Of a stretch of DNA of 48,371 bases, positions 35,701-45,105 are shown piece after piece. The notes below the pieces were generated by a model. It was not told where the DNA came from. It saw only the letters and a program-made list of their open reading frames with translations, and ran no database searches. How positions within the stretch are numbered: the first letter of the stretch is position 1; every line of letters begins with the position of its first letter. Origin of the DNA: DATCRE01 sp964235605 (lineage in GTDB: Bacteria > Bacteroidota > Bacteroidia > Cytophagales > Cyclobacteriaceae); contig CAXSCR010000037.1 in the NCBI GenBank assembly GCA_964235605.1, positions 1-48,371 on the forward strand. The letters run 5' to 3'. The position numbers were made by a program, and so were the translations under genes.

Positions 35701-38700
35701 CTATTTAACCTCTACAACTTTCATATCCGTATTTGCATTTACAACAGGTACATACATAAGTGAAATCTGTGCGGGATTCATAAGATATTTACCAGTGAAA
35801 CGGGGAAGTAAATGGACTACAAAAATGTATTTTCCTGTTTTCATATTTTCACAAAATATTACCACTCGATCTTTGAAGTATTCACGATGGGTTTCTATTC
35901 CATTATAATTTTGGCGCTTATCTGCGAAGCTACAAGCGCCAGGTATGGGAATTTCAATCATTACATATTCTGATGATGCTTCCTTTTCTATATCGACTTC
36001 CACGGTAAGGGCAACAGGCTTGCTCGCTTCTAATATTGTAGCATCATTGCCAATTGAAGTCTTAACCGAAAATCCTTTAACACCAGTTTTTGCTTTTGTC
36101 ACCCGCTCCTTAACATACCGCATGTAATACAATGGCAACCCAGATTCTTTATAGATATGTAATTCCTGTTTTGGTTGCAACTCTAAATGATATGGAAATT
36201 TGTCAATGGTAGCATTTACTTGCCCACTCACTTTTATAGCCGCATTATGTTCTTTCGATGCACCTTCAGCAAGCAAGTCAGGAAGTACGCTCATCAATAC
36301 ATTTGATGAATGATAGGTATTCCAACCACCTTTTTCTCGAGAAGATAGAAAATACATTTGCATCGGCACTAATAAATTCTTTAGAAGAGAATCTCTTTTC
36401 ACAATGCGGTAAGCTATGGCATTCGTAGCTAGGTTATCGGTATACCAATATTGACTTGCGTGGTTATCAGAGAAGTGGATATCGCCCATGATGCCTTCTT
36501 TTTTATACTGAAGTACAGAGTCACGATGATAGGATAATTTTTTGATCTGTCTGATCTCTTGCAGAATTAACTTTTCATTCAATAATGAGTAATCGTAGTA
36601 GTACTTCCTAGTCCGCGCATTACGTGCACTTTGTATTTTCATGATGATAGAGTCAAGTTTATGAACATGCTTACGATAATCGAGTTTGGCGTCCCAAACG
36701 GCTAATGCGTGCAACACGTCCGCATCTGATAAATCGTAATGATGCAGAAAATCAAATTTATATTCAGCCTTGCGCGCCATGTTTTCAATATTAAGATCAA
36801 CCTTATATCCTGCCTCCTGAGCTAATTTCAAAGCGCGAAGTATATGAGCAGACATCCAATAAGAAGTACTGGATGAAACATCCCACCAAGACCATAGAAA
36901 TTCCTGATTCTGATTTTTTAAGAGACGTGCAATAATCTTATTAATATCCTTATCGTACGTAAAAGGCTTGCCCTCATACTTCATTAACATTCTGTGATTT
37001 ACAAAACCTATAAGTTTGGATGCAAGCTGTTCATTACAAGCATATTTGTAATCTACCAGGTACTTCACTTCCCCGCTATAAATATCAAGTTGGCTATTGA
37101 GGATCTCTATTGTTACTTGCTCCCTATCTGCTGCTATCACATGTACGGAATCTTTATTTTTTAAAAAGGATAGGGTGCCATCGGCACGTATAATACCCTG
37201 CTCTACTACAGGCACAGTACGTTCTTCGCCATCCACGTATCCATCGTCTCTAGTAAAAAGATAACGTGTTGTTATTGAATCGGCACTCATCGCATTAACA
37301 GGAAGTTTGTCTAAACTGAAATTAGTAAACGTGATATCTTTCTCGAAATCAGTTTGCGCACCGGTCCATTTAACTTTACCCGCAATATTTTTATCCTGGG
37401 TATAATTTAATACTTTTCCCAGGAAGAAAGCGGAGTCACCCCTTGTTAGAAACTGAGGAACATGTAGTTCAGCCATAAGCGGTTTGTAGGACTTTATGCT
37501 TTTTCTTATGGTACCTGTCTGCAGATGTCTGTTCATGGCATACACAGTTGCATCCCAACGGGTAATGTCATCGGGGAAAGTGATCTTAAATTTCGATTGG
37601 CCATGTTTATCGGTATATAACCGAGGTTCCCAAAATCCAACGTCAGAAAAATTGGAACGTATGCTGTTCAATGTAAGGAGCTCTTGATAGAGTTGCTGTT
37701 CTGCTTCGCGGGTAATTTCCTCTTGTTGTTTACTTTCACTCACGTCTACCTTTTCATTATTAAGATTAGTAATAGTTACACCAGCTGTTCTTCCACTTAA
37801 CATTGAAACTGAACTACACACACTCTGTTTTGTAGCAGTTCCATAACCTATAACTACAATTTCAGTGAGCCGTTGGAGATCGGGCACCATGTATATCAAG
37901 ATATTTGAGCTTGGTTGTATTTCAATTTCTTTAGGCATATACCCTATAAAGCTAACAACTAATGTAGTAATGCCCGTCGTAATGTCTAAAGCGAAGTGAC
38001 CATCCATATCCGTTACTGCTCCGTTGGCCGTTCCTTTAACAACAACAGTAGCACCAGGCAACGGCATATTTGCATCATCGTAAATTGTTCCTCTTACATT
38101 GCCAATGACAGCTCGTGAATTTTTAAGTTCAATACTTTTTGATGTAATGGAGGTGGAGTTCGAGTTATAGCAGTTGTTAGTAGATGCTTGTAACCAAGTT
38201 GCCGAAAGTGAGTCCGCAGGATGTAATTCAAAATGATTCAGATCGATAACCAAATTACTATAGGACTTCAATAAAACACTATCCATTTTTAGATATTTAC
38301 CACTATTGTAAATAACAATCGCATTGTAACATCCTCTTGGCATTGTATAGAATTTAGATTGGCTCATGTATTGACATGGCGATACTATAATCTTTGAATT
38401 AAAATTTTCAAATAAAAATGCTGCAATGCCTGACGCTTCTTTTTCAGAAGGAAGTAGCACCCTAATTCGTGAAGCATGGTCTACAACATCAATTACACGA
38501 GTGTGCCATTTTAATTCTGGTGTAGGTAGTTGTGTAAGGAATATTCTATTAGTCATAACCTTGTCATTGATGTTACCCATAGGATTAAATTTATTATTGT
38601 AGAGGCGCTCAGGTAGCAGCTTTGTAGCATTCAACTTATATACAATGTTGTCTTCAAAAGCATACGTATAACCACCGGTATGATGATAGGTAGTCTTTGA

Positions 38701-41298
38701 ACCATAATAGTTCGTATAGGTTTGTTTGCCAGGGTTAATGGGACCTACAATAATCGCTTCGCTGTGCGTAGGAAATTGCACACTAAACAAAGGCGTGAAT
38801 TCCTTGCCGAACTCTAGATATGCATTTCCTTTGGCATTTTTAAATGAAGAAAGATACTGCGTGTGTCTGTTAATTTCCGTCTGCGTAAATGTGGGGTATA
38901 GGCTTTCCTTGTTTCGTCTTTTCTTTGCAACAGGAGTGAAAAATTTAAGAACAGTAATATCTTCCGTTAAATGATCTAGGTCGATACTTAAAATAGTTTT
39001 CTTACCTACTTCAAATGAAACTGAATCCAAAATTAGAACTCTATCAAAAAGTCTTAAACTGACCTCGTGACTCTCAACGGGTGACACATAAAAAGAATAT
39101 TTCTTTGGTTGATCAGCCCACGAATAATAAACTGGTTTACGGTCAACCTCGATTACATATATCTCTTTCGCGCTACCACCTTGCATTACATAGGGAGCAA
39201 ACTGCGTACTATCATCAACATTAAACGAGTACCTAAAGTGTGTTGGCCCAGGATAGGTAAATTGATAGTATTTCAGGGTATCAAGGCCAGCAATCTTTTC
39301 CCATTTTTTATAATCAAGATCTAATATCGCTGAACGCTTATTTATATCTTTTTTATTATAATGAGCTTTATCCCATCGCGGTGTCGAGCTACTTCCGTAA
39401 TACGGCAAATCAGGAAGGGTATAATTGAGTTTAGCCGTAACTGCCATGGCGGTAAGATCTACCCCATTAACTGGATTGCCATGCTGATCAGTAACCTGTA
39501 TAGTAGCCTCCACCTGTTGTCCGGGATAAACACGTTTCGGAACATCTAGCGACACATTTAAGAAATCTTCTTTGAATTCATACTCCTTACGTTTGATGTG
39601 TTCTTCCCCGCCAAAAGAATAAAGCAACTCAACATAAAATGTTGCTGTTCTATCTACTATATCCGATTTATATTCAAGCTCATTTCCAAATCCTTTTTTT
39701 ATCAACATACTTCCCTGGTACACATACCAAGACACTGCTAACTTTTGCGGATTGTCTAATACGATATTGAAACTGTCACTTTTTATTCCGCCATTCAATT
39801 CTAAGTGAGGAATGAGATTGGACAAGAAAATCTCTCTTGATAGGAGATCCCCTTGAAGACGTATTGTGGAAATCACAGGGTTAAGTATCTCTTTATAAGG
39901 CAAACAAACTTCCTTCTGACTTACTTCTCCATTGTACATCAACTTCATGGGCACCTCCTTCATCGGCACATTGTTATACAACATTTTATAAATAATGCTG
40001 TCGTTTGAAAATTGTGTTGTTAGTTCATATTGCGAGTAATAATGTGTTGCGTTTAAAGTACGTTCCATAAGTTGATTCTGACTGTTACGAACCGTTACAT
40101 TTACTTCATAAGCGGTATTTGTCTTTTGAAACATAGCAGAAGGTATATCAAACATGGTAACACCGTTGGGGTCCAAATCTATTTCAGTAAACAGTAAGGT
40201 ATCCGGTAGAATAACCAGCGGTTGAAAAGTTTCCCTTATCATTTGTGTTCTAACTAGTATACTTGCTTTAGCATCTTTGAGTACCAAGCCGTTAATATCA
40301 GTGGCTGTTATTGTCAATTCATTATTGGCGGGGTGAAACTGAGTATCCGTAGCTAGTTGTACTTCGAGTTTATTTCCATTCAATTCATAATCTTCGTATT
40401 TAAAATTACAACTCGATACCATGCGTCCGCTTCTCTCGCGCAGTTGGAGATTGAAACTTTCATCCAGTGTAAGTTTCAATGAATCATGTAAGTGGACTTC
40501 ACCAGCATAGCTCCCTGGCCGATGCGGTTTTACTTCTCCTACCTTCATTGACTTTCGTTCAGCAATTAGCCAAACCTCCAAATCCTTGTGTAAGGGTGAT
40601 CTCGTTTGTGATAAGGCATAGGATTTAAAACGAACCCTTTCATTGGGTTTGTACTTATTCTTATCCGTTACCATATAACTATAAAAAGAGGGGCCTTTGT
40701 CCTCATCATACCCGTTATTATACCATGAAGGCACATCATGTTTCTGAATATTAAAAACCGATCTGAAACCATCTAGTTCTATTGTTACTATTCGGTTATC
40801 ACCATGAAACCAGTCATTTTCGACGCGATAGGTTTTACTCTCCGAATCAATACGCAATCTTTTCAATTTGAATTTAACTTTAGCGTCTGCCCGTACATTT
40901 CCGTTCAGATCCAATACCTGAAGTGCTAGCGCATCGTATTCCTTTAATAAAAATACCTGGTAGGGAAATACGCTTGTGTATTCACAATGAAGTTTATTCC
41001 CAATAATTTTGGCTAGAATAAAATGTCCTTTTGTGGGGCGACTGATCCATCCTTTCTCAACGTTAAAAGTATCAATCAAGGTATGTAGCAGGCCATTGAA
41101 AATAGTATCAGGTGATGATATGGTAAGCAGTTTTTGTGCTTCCTTATTTGTGATTTGAAATACAAATCCTTTTGTTGGCGTCGTATTCCATAGTATATCT
41201 TGTGCAAAAGAATACCAGGAAAAAAGCAAGGATATATTTATAGCCAAAAACGCAAGTAATATTTTTTTCATAGCCATCATTAATTGTAAAGAATTCAT
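35701..41298 (-). CDS. Alpha-2-macroglobulin-like protein with SusC-like insert
   Basis: 1865 aa; an internal ATG at 41271 gives a cleaner signal peptide (KKILLAFLAINISLLFSWYS, cut after FAQ), so the first nine residues may not be translated. Residues about 35-1050 are macroglobulin (MG2-type) beta domains (VTDKNKYKPNERVRFKSYA, RVYPGQQVEATIQVTDQ). Residues 1068-1140 form a CarboxypepD_reg-like barrel (GTIYDDANMPLPGATVVVKG) followed by EIVVIGYGTATKQ, as at the start of SusC-type TonB receptors. The A2M domain resumes at 1217 (VGFWEPRLYTDKHG, ITRWDATVYAMNR) and the thioester-type motif CNEQ is at 1421-1424, followed by an alpha-alpha toroid (to about 1700). Such bacterial proteins are thought to trap proteases in the periplasm or on the surface. 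The SusC-like segment is unusual for the family. Not in an operon. Confidence 0.85.
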   Translation of the reverse strand: MNSLQLMMAMKKILLAFLAINISLLFSWYSFAQDILWNTTPTKGFVFQITNKEAQKLLTISSPDTIFNGLLHTLIDTFNVEKGWISRPTKGHFILAKIIGNKLHCEYTSVFPYQVFLLKEYDALALQVLDLNGNVRADAKVKFKLKRLRIDSESKTYRVENDWFHGDNRIVTIELDGFRSVFNIQKHDVPSWYNNGYDEDKGPSFYSYMVTDKNKYKPNERVRFKSYALSQTRSPLHKDLEVWLIAERKSMKVGEVKPHRPGSYAGEVHLHDSLKLTLDESFNLQLRERSGRMVSSCNFKYEDYELNGNKLEVQLATDTQFHPANNELTITATDINGLVLKDAKASILVRTQMIRETFQPLVILPDTLLFTEIDLDPNGVTMFDIPSAMFQKTNTAYEVNVTVRNSQNQLMERTLNATHYYSQYELTTQFSNDSIIYKMLYNNVPMKEVPMKLMYNGEVSQKEVCLPYKEILNPVISTIRLQGDLLSREIFLSNLIPHLELNGGIKSDSFNIVLDNPQKLAVSWYVYQGSMLIKKGFGNELEYKSDIVDRTATFYVELLYSFGGEEHIKRKEYEFKEDFLNVSLDVPKRVYPGQQVEATIQVTDQHGNPVNGVDLTAMAVTAKLNYTLPDLPYYGSSSTPRWDKAHYNKKDINKRSAILDLDYKKWEKIAGLDTLKYYQFTYPGPTHFRYSFNVDDSTQFAPYVMQGGSAKEIYVIEVDRKPVYYSWADQPKKYSFYVSPVESHEVSLRLFDRVLILDSVSFEVGKKTILSIDLDHLTEDITVLKFFTPVAKKRRNKESLYPTFTQTEINRHTQYLSSFKNAKGNAYLEFGKEFTPLFSVQFPTHSEAIIVGPINPGKQTYTNYYGSKTTYHHTGGYTYAFEDNIVYKLNATKLLPERLYNNKFNPMGNINDKVMTNRIFLTQLPTPELKWHTRVIDVVDHASRIRVLLPSEKEASGIAAFLFENFNSKIIVSPCQYMSQSKFYTMPRGCYNAIVIYNSGKYLKMDSVLLKSYSNLVIDLNHFELHPADSLSATWLQASTNNCYNSNSTSITSKSIELKNSRAVIGNVRGTIYDDANMPLPGATVVVKGTANGAVTDMDGHFALDITTGITTLVVSFIGYMPKEIEIQPSSNILIYMVPDLQRLTEIVVIGYGTATKQSVCSSVSMLSGRTAGVTITNLNNEKVDVSESKQQEEITREAEQQLYQELLTLNSIRSNFSDVGFWEPRLYTDKHGQSKFKITFPDDITRWDATVYAMNRHLQTGTIRKSIKSYKPLMAELHVPQFLTRGDSAFFLGKVLNYTQDKNIAGKVKWTGAQTDFEKDITFTNFSLDKLPVNAMSADSITTRYLFTRDDGYVDGEERTVPVVEQGIIRADGTLSFLKNKDSVHVIAADREQVTIEILNSQLDIYSGEVKYLVDYKYACNEQLASKLIGFVNHRMLMKYEGKPFTYDKDINKIIARLLKNQNQEFLWSWWDVSSSTSYWMSAHILRALKLAQEAGYKVDLNIENMARKAEYKFDFLHHYDLSDADVLHALAVWDAKLDYRKHVHKLDSIIMKIQSARNARTRKYYYDYSLLNEKLILQEIRQIKKLSYHRDSVLQYKKEGIMGDIHFSDNHASQYWYTDNLATNAIAYRIVKRDSLLKNLLVPMQMYFLSSREKGGWNTYHSSNVLMSVLPDLLAEGASKEHNAAIKVSGQVNATIDKFPYHLELQPKQELHIYKESGLPLYYMRYVKERVTKAKTGVKGFSVKTSIGNDATILEASKPVALTVEVDIEKEASSEYVMIEIPIPGACSFADKRQNYNGIETHREYFKDRVVIFCENMKTGKYIFVVHLLPRFTGKYLMNPAQISLMYVPVVNANTDMKVVEVK

Positions 41299-41489
41299 TC
41301 ACTTTTAGGTGATGATTCAGAAGTGTGGCTATTTCCATAATTGTTTTCAGAAAATTTTAATCATTTTTTGTCTTATCTAATCAAATACCAAAGATTAGAA
41401 ATATTTCAAACTCCTAGCGGAGTCAAAAGAATCCATGAAAAGATTCTGTTTTAGGAATGTACGTTGACTGTTCGCGTTTAATTTGGATT

Positions 41490-43502
41490 CTATTTAATGC
41501 TACCCCCCAAGACTTTAAGTGCCTCTTCCAATGTGCGGATCTTTGCTGCACATTCTTCTTCCTCATCTTTCAGCAATTTTGTCTTTGCTAATACGTCTTT
41601 TTCTAAATTTTTAAGTTTAGAAACATCTCTGGATATACCGAAGGTACCTACTACTTCTCCATACGAATTGATGAGTGGCATCTTTGTGGTTGATACCCAT
41701 ATTTCAGTACCATCTTCACGTGTCTCTTTCTCAAGGAAGTTGATTTTTGGTTTTCCCGTAGCCATAATATTTTGTTCGTCATCATACGCAAGACGTGCAT
41801 ATGCATCATCTTGAAAGTCAAAGTCAGACTTACCTATCAATTTCTTTTCAGGCAAACCAAAGGCATCACACATAAATTTACTTACACGTATTAACTTGGA
41901 TTGACGATCTTTAAAATATATGTTATCCGGCAAGTTATCCATTAACGATGCAAAGAGATATCGCTCCTGCTCTAAGCTTCCCTTCAATTCATTTGCCTCG
42001 AGCATCTGACGCCCCATTTGTTCTTGAGTGGCTTGGATTTCCTCCATATTTTGACGCATTTCTTCATCTTGCGCGCGCAGTTCTTCAGCCCGTTGTTGTG
42101 ATGTATTTAATAATGATTGTGTTCTTCCTGCCGTCTTAGTAGTTAGGATAGCAGAGGCGAGTGTTCCGGTAAGTTGCTCTAAAAATTCTATTTCATGCGC
42201 TTCAAACTCTTTGAAGGCGGCAAGCTCTAACACGCCTTCAATTTTATCATTAGATCTTAAAGGCACCACCAACAAACATTTTGGCTTTGTGTCACCTAAA
42301 CCTGACGAAATTTTGATGTAATCTTCAGGAACCTTCTTCAGATAAATAGTTCGCCCTTCCATATAGGCTTGGCCAATTAATCCTTCGCCTAGTTCAACTG
42401 TTTTGTTGATGTATTTCTTACGGTCATACGCATAACAAGCCCGCAATTGCAACACTTGATTCTCATCTTGCTCTTCAAGAATGAAGAGACCGCCAACATT
42501 TACATTTACATACTTAACAAGACTTGAAATTAAGTTATCTAGAAGCATCTCAATGTTATCCTGTCGCTTCCTGATTATGTCGCCGAACCTAGATAAGCCT
42601 TCCGTGATCCAAATTCTTTGTCTGTCTTTTTCTTTCACTTGTTTCATTTGCTCACGCATCCGAATAAGCTCCCCAGCAATATTAGTCTGATTCATCTTGG
42701 CATTTTTTTCGTTCATGCCATCCCATTGAATTTCATAATTGCCTTTTGATATATTTTGAATAAAATTAGTCGCCTTTTCAAGGTTGGCGATGAGGCTATT
42801 CATGCTTTCATCCACAGTATTATAAGTGGTTTTATCATCTGGATTAAAAACATATTTACAGTTGCTCTCAGCAATTTGGTGGTTGAGCAAGCTTAATTTA
42901 GTTTGCAGCTTGTTCATTCTAAGATCCGTTGTTATAAGAAATGGCGTACCGGTTAGAATTATTAGTAATAGAACAATTAAAGCGTTTAAATAAAAAGAGT
43001 CGTTACCACCCGCTAGATTAATCTGCTCAAGTTTAAGTTCTTTTTCAAAATCTTCAACAGCCGACGAAATAAATGGGAGATTTTGAAATTCTTTGGATAG
43101 CTTAATGTCACCATCCGATTGTAACAGCGATAAATAGCTTTCGTTTCTTTGAACGGCATCACCAATACCTGCCGTATTTACACCGCTATTTTGATATTGA
43201 AGTTTGTACTGCAAAGAGTCATACTCTTTTCGCAATTCTTGCAACCGAAATTTATATTCTTGCAAATCTGTATGTTGGCCAGATATCTTATAATTTCTTA
43301 TTGCAAGATCAACTTTTACACCTTTGCTCTTTACTATTTCAGTACTTAACAAGATCTGCGCTGAGCGTACCATCTTATCATGCGTATTACGGATTTGGCT
43401 TCTATAAATGAAAATAAGAATAGCACTGATTAGCATGAGTGCAGTCAGAACATAGAGAGCCCACGATAATCCTTTCTTCCTAAACCAGTCAAGAAACTGC
43501 AT
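41490..43502 (-). CDS. Two-pass membrane GAF/PAS sensor protein lacking an output domain
   Basis: 670 aa. Two membrane helices (about 14-34 and 172-192) enclose a periplasmic helical part. A HAMP-like segment, a GAF domain (about 315-455, NVNVGGLFILEEQDENQVLQ, LVVPLRSNDKIEGVLELAAF), a long coiled coil (about 460-515, AEELRAQDEEMRQNMEEIQA) and a PAS domain (about 515-630, DNLPDNIYFKDRQSKLIRVS, GTFGISRDVSKLK) follow, ending in a short coiled coil. No kinase, cyclase or other output domain is present. It may signal by direct contact with a partner. Related Bacteroidota proteins share this coiled-coil phrase, often with a kinase. Confidence 0.85.
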   Translation of the reverse strand: MQFLDWFRKKGLSWALYVLTALMLISAILIFIYRSQIRNTHDKMVRSAQILLSTEIVKSKGVKVDLAIRNYKISGQHTDLQEYKFRLQELRKEYDSLQYKLQYQNSGVNTAGIGDAVQRNESYLSLLQSDGDIKLSKEFQNLPFISSAVEDFEKELKLEQINLAGGNDSFYLNALIVLLLIILTGTPFLITTDLRMNKLQTKLSLLNHQIAESNCKYVFNPDDKTTYNTVDESMNSLIANLEKATNFIQNISKGNYEIQWDGMNEKNAKMNQTNIAGELIRMREQMKQVKEKDRQRIWITEGLSRFGDIIRKRQDNIEMLLDNLISSLVKYVNVNVGGLFILEEQDENQVLQLRACYAYDRKKYINKTVELGEGLIGQAYMEGRTIYLKKVPEDYIKISSGLGDTKPKCLLVVPLRSNDKIEGVLELAAFKEFEAHEIEFLEQLTGTLASAILTTKTAGRTQSLLNTSQQRAEELRAQDEEMRQNMEEIQATQEQMGRQMLEANELKGSLEQERYLFASLMDNLPDNIYFKDRQSKLIRVSKFMCDAFGLPEKKLIGKSDFDFQDDAYARLAYDDEQNIMATGKPKINFLEKETREDGTEIWVSTTKMPLINSYGEVVGTFGISRDVSKLKNLEKDVLAKTKLLKDEEEECAAKIRTLEEALKVLGGSIK

Positions 43503-43754
43503 AATTTGATTGCTTATTTGTAAGTCATATTAAGCATTCGCAAGCAAGATTCAAATTACATGTCAGATGTTTTGATATTTTAAAGAATTTGTGCGCTATT
43601 TAGGCCGATTTTTAACCGCATACCATTTAAACATCTTACGTTGAGACTACTGTACCTCTTAACAACTGGCGCCATCGTTCTGTATCGATCATAACACTCC
43701 AAAATCAATTACATAATTACCATTTGCCTATTTAGTTTAGCACGATTGACGTAA

Positions 43755-44810
43755 TCAAAGTGTCTTCATATCAATCACAAAACGATATTTAACATCGGCT
43801 TTCAGCATGCGCTCGTAAGCTTCATTAATGTATGCCATATCAATAACTTCAACATCGGAAGTAATGTTATGCAGGGCGCAATAGTCTAGCATTTCTTGGG
43901 TTTCTGGTAAGCCACCAATGAGCGAGCCAGCAATGCTGCGGCGGTTGCCAATTAAATTGAAGCCCATGATTTCCATAGGTGTAGGCGGTGCGCCAACACA
44001 AATCATGACGCCCTCGGTGTTGAGCATATTGATGTATTGATTGTAGTCATGTGGTGCAGACACGGTATTAATTATGAAGTCAAATTTCGCGTTCAGACCT
44101 TTTAGTTGTTCAGGATTTTTGGTCAGTGCAAAGTGATGCGCCCCAAGCCTGCGTGCATCCTGCTCTTTATCTGGTGATGTACTTAACATAGTTACTTCTG
44201 AACCAAATGAAGCGGCAAACTTAACGGCCATATGTCCTAGTCCACCTAAGCCAACAACAGCAACTTGATGCCCTTTGCCAACCTTCCAATGACGGAGTGG
44301 CGAATAGGTTGTGATACCTGCGCATAACAAAGGCGCTACATTTTCAAGGGGTAATTTATCTGATACTTTAAGTACAAAGCTTTCATCAACTATAATTTGA
44401 TTGGAATAGCCCCCATAGGTTATACCACCATTCTTTTTATCCTTCGAATTATAAGTGGCTATCAACCCATTGCGACAAAATTGTTCAAGACCCTTTTGGC
44501 AGTTATCACAAGCTCTACAGGAATCAACCAGGCAACCAACGCCAGCTAAATCTCCTTTCTTAAATTTCTTTACATGATCACCAACTTTTATTACTCTGCC
44601 TACAATTTCATGACCTGGCACAATGGGATAATTGGTGCCCTTCCATTCATTGCGTACCTGATGTAAGTCAGAATGGCACACACCACAATACATAATTTCA
44701 AATTGTACATCATATGCACCAACCTCTCTTCTTTCAAAACTAAATGGGCCAAGTGTATCTGTTGCGCTGTGTGCAGCGTATCCTTTGGTTGCGATCATTT
44801 TATTAGGCAT
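43755..44810 (-). CDS. Zinc-dependent NAD(P) alcohol dehydrogenase, cinnamyl-alcohol type
   Basis: 351 aa cytosolic medium-chain dehydrogenase. Catalytic zinc ligands C42 (CGVCHSD), H67 and E68 (PGHE) and C163; structural zinc cysteines C98, C101, C104 and C112; Rossmann motif GLGGLG (187-192) and STSPDK at the cofactor phosphate region, which favours NADPH. The pattern matches the CAD/YahK-type subgroup that reduces aldehydes. It has no partner gene nearby; 252 bp separate it from the sensor gene downstream. Confidence 0.9.
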   Translation of the reverse strand: MPNKMIATKGYAAHSATDTLGPFSFERREVGAYDVQFEIMYCGVCHSDLHQVRNEWKGTNYPIVPGHEIVGRVIKVGDHVKKFKKGDLAGVGCLVDSCRACDNCQKGLEQFCRNGLIATYNSKDKKNGGITYGGYSNQIIVDESFVLKVSDKLPLENVAPLLCAGITTYSPLRHWKVGKGHQVAVVGLGGLGHMAVKFAASFGSEVTMLSTSPDKEQDARRLGAHHFALTKNPEQLKGLNAKFDFIINTVSAPHDYNQYINMLNTEGVMICVGAPPTPMEIMGFNLIGNRRSIAGSLIGGLPETQEMLDYCALHNITSDVEVIDMAYINEAYERMLKADVKYRFVIDMKTL

Positions 44811-45105
44811 TTATTTGTATTGACTTAAAAATCTATTTCTTTTCTGTTATCTCCTATTGATTTGATCAATTTCAACTGCTCAAGGATGTATTTTTTTATG
44901 AAGCAATACTCATACGCATTGTATTCGCGGGTGCTGTAAGCGTTTACCTTGCTTCATCTAATTACGATAAAATGGTTTTCATAAATCACTAAATGTGTTT
45001 GCAATTGGGTACATCACATTTAATTTTTAAATATGCCATGCCACTAGAGCCTTTATTCACTTTACTATTCCGACAAAGTTTTACATTTATGGAAACAATT
45101 TATTT

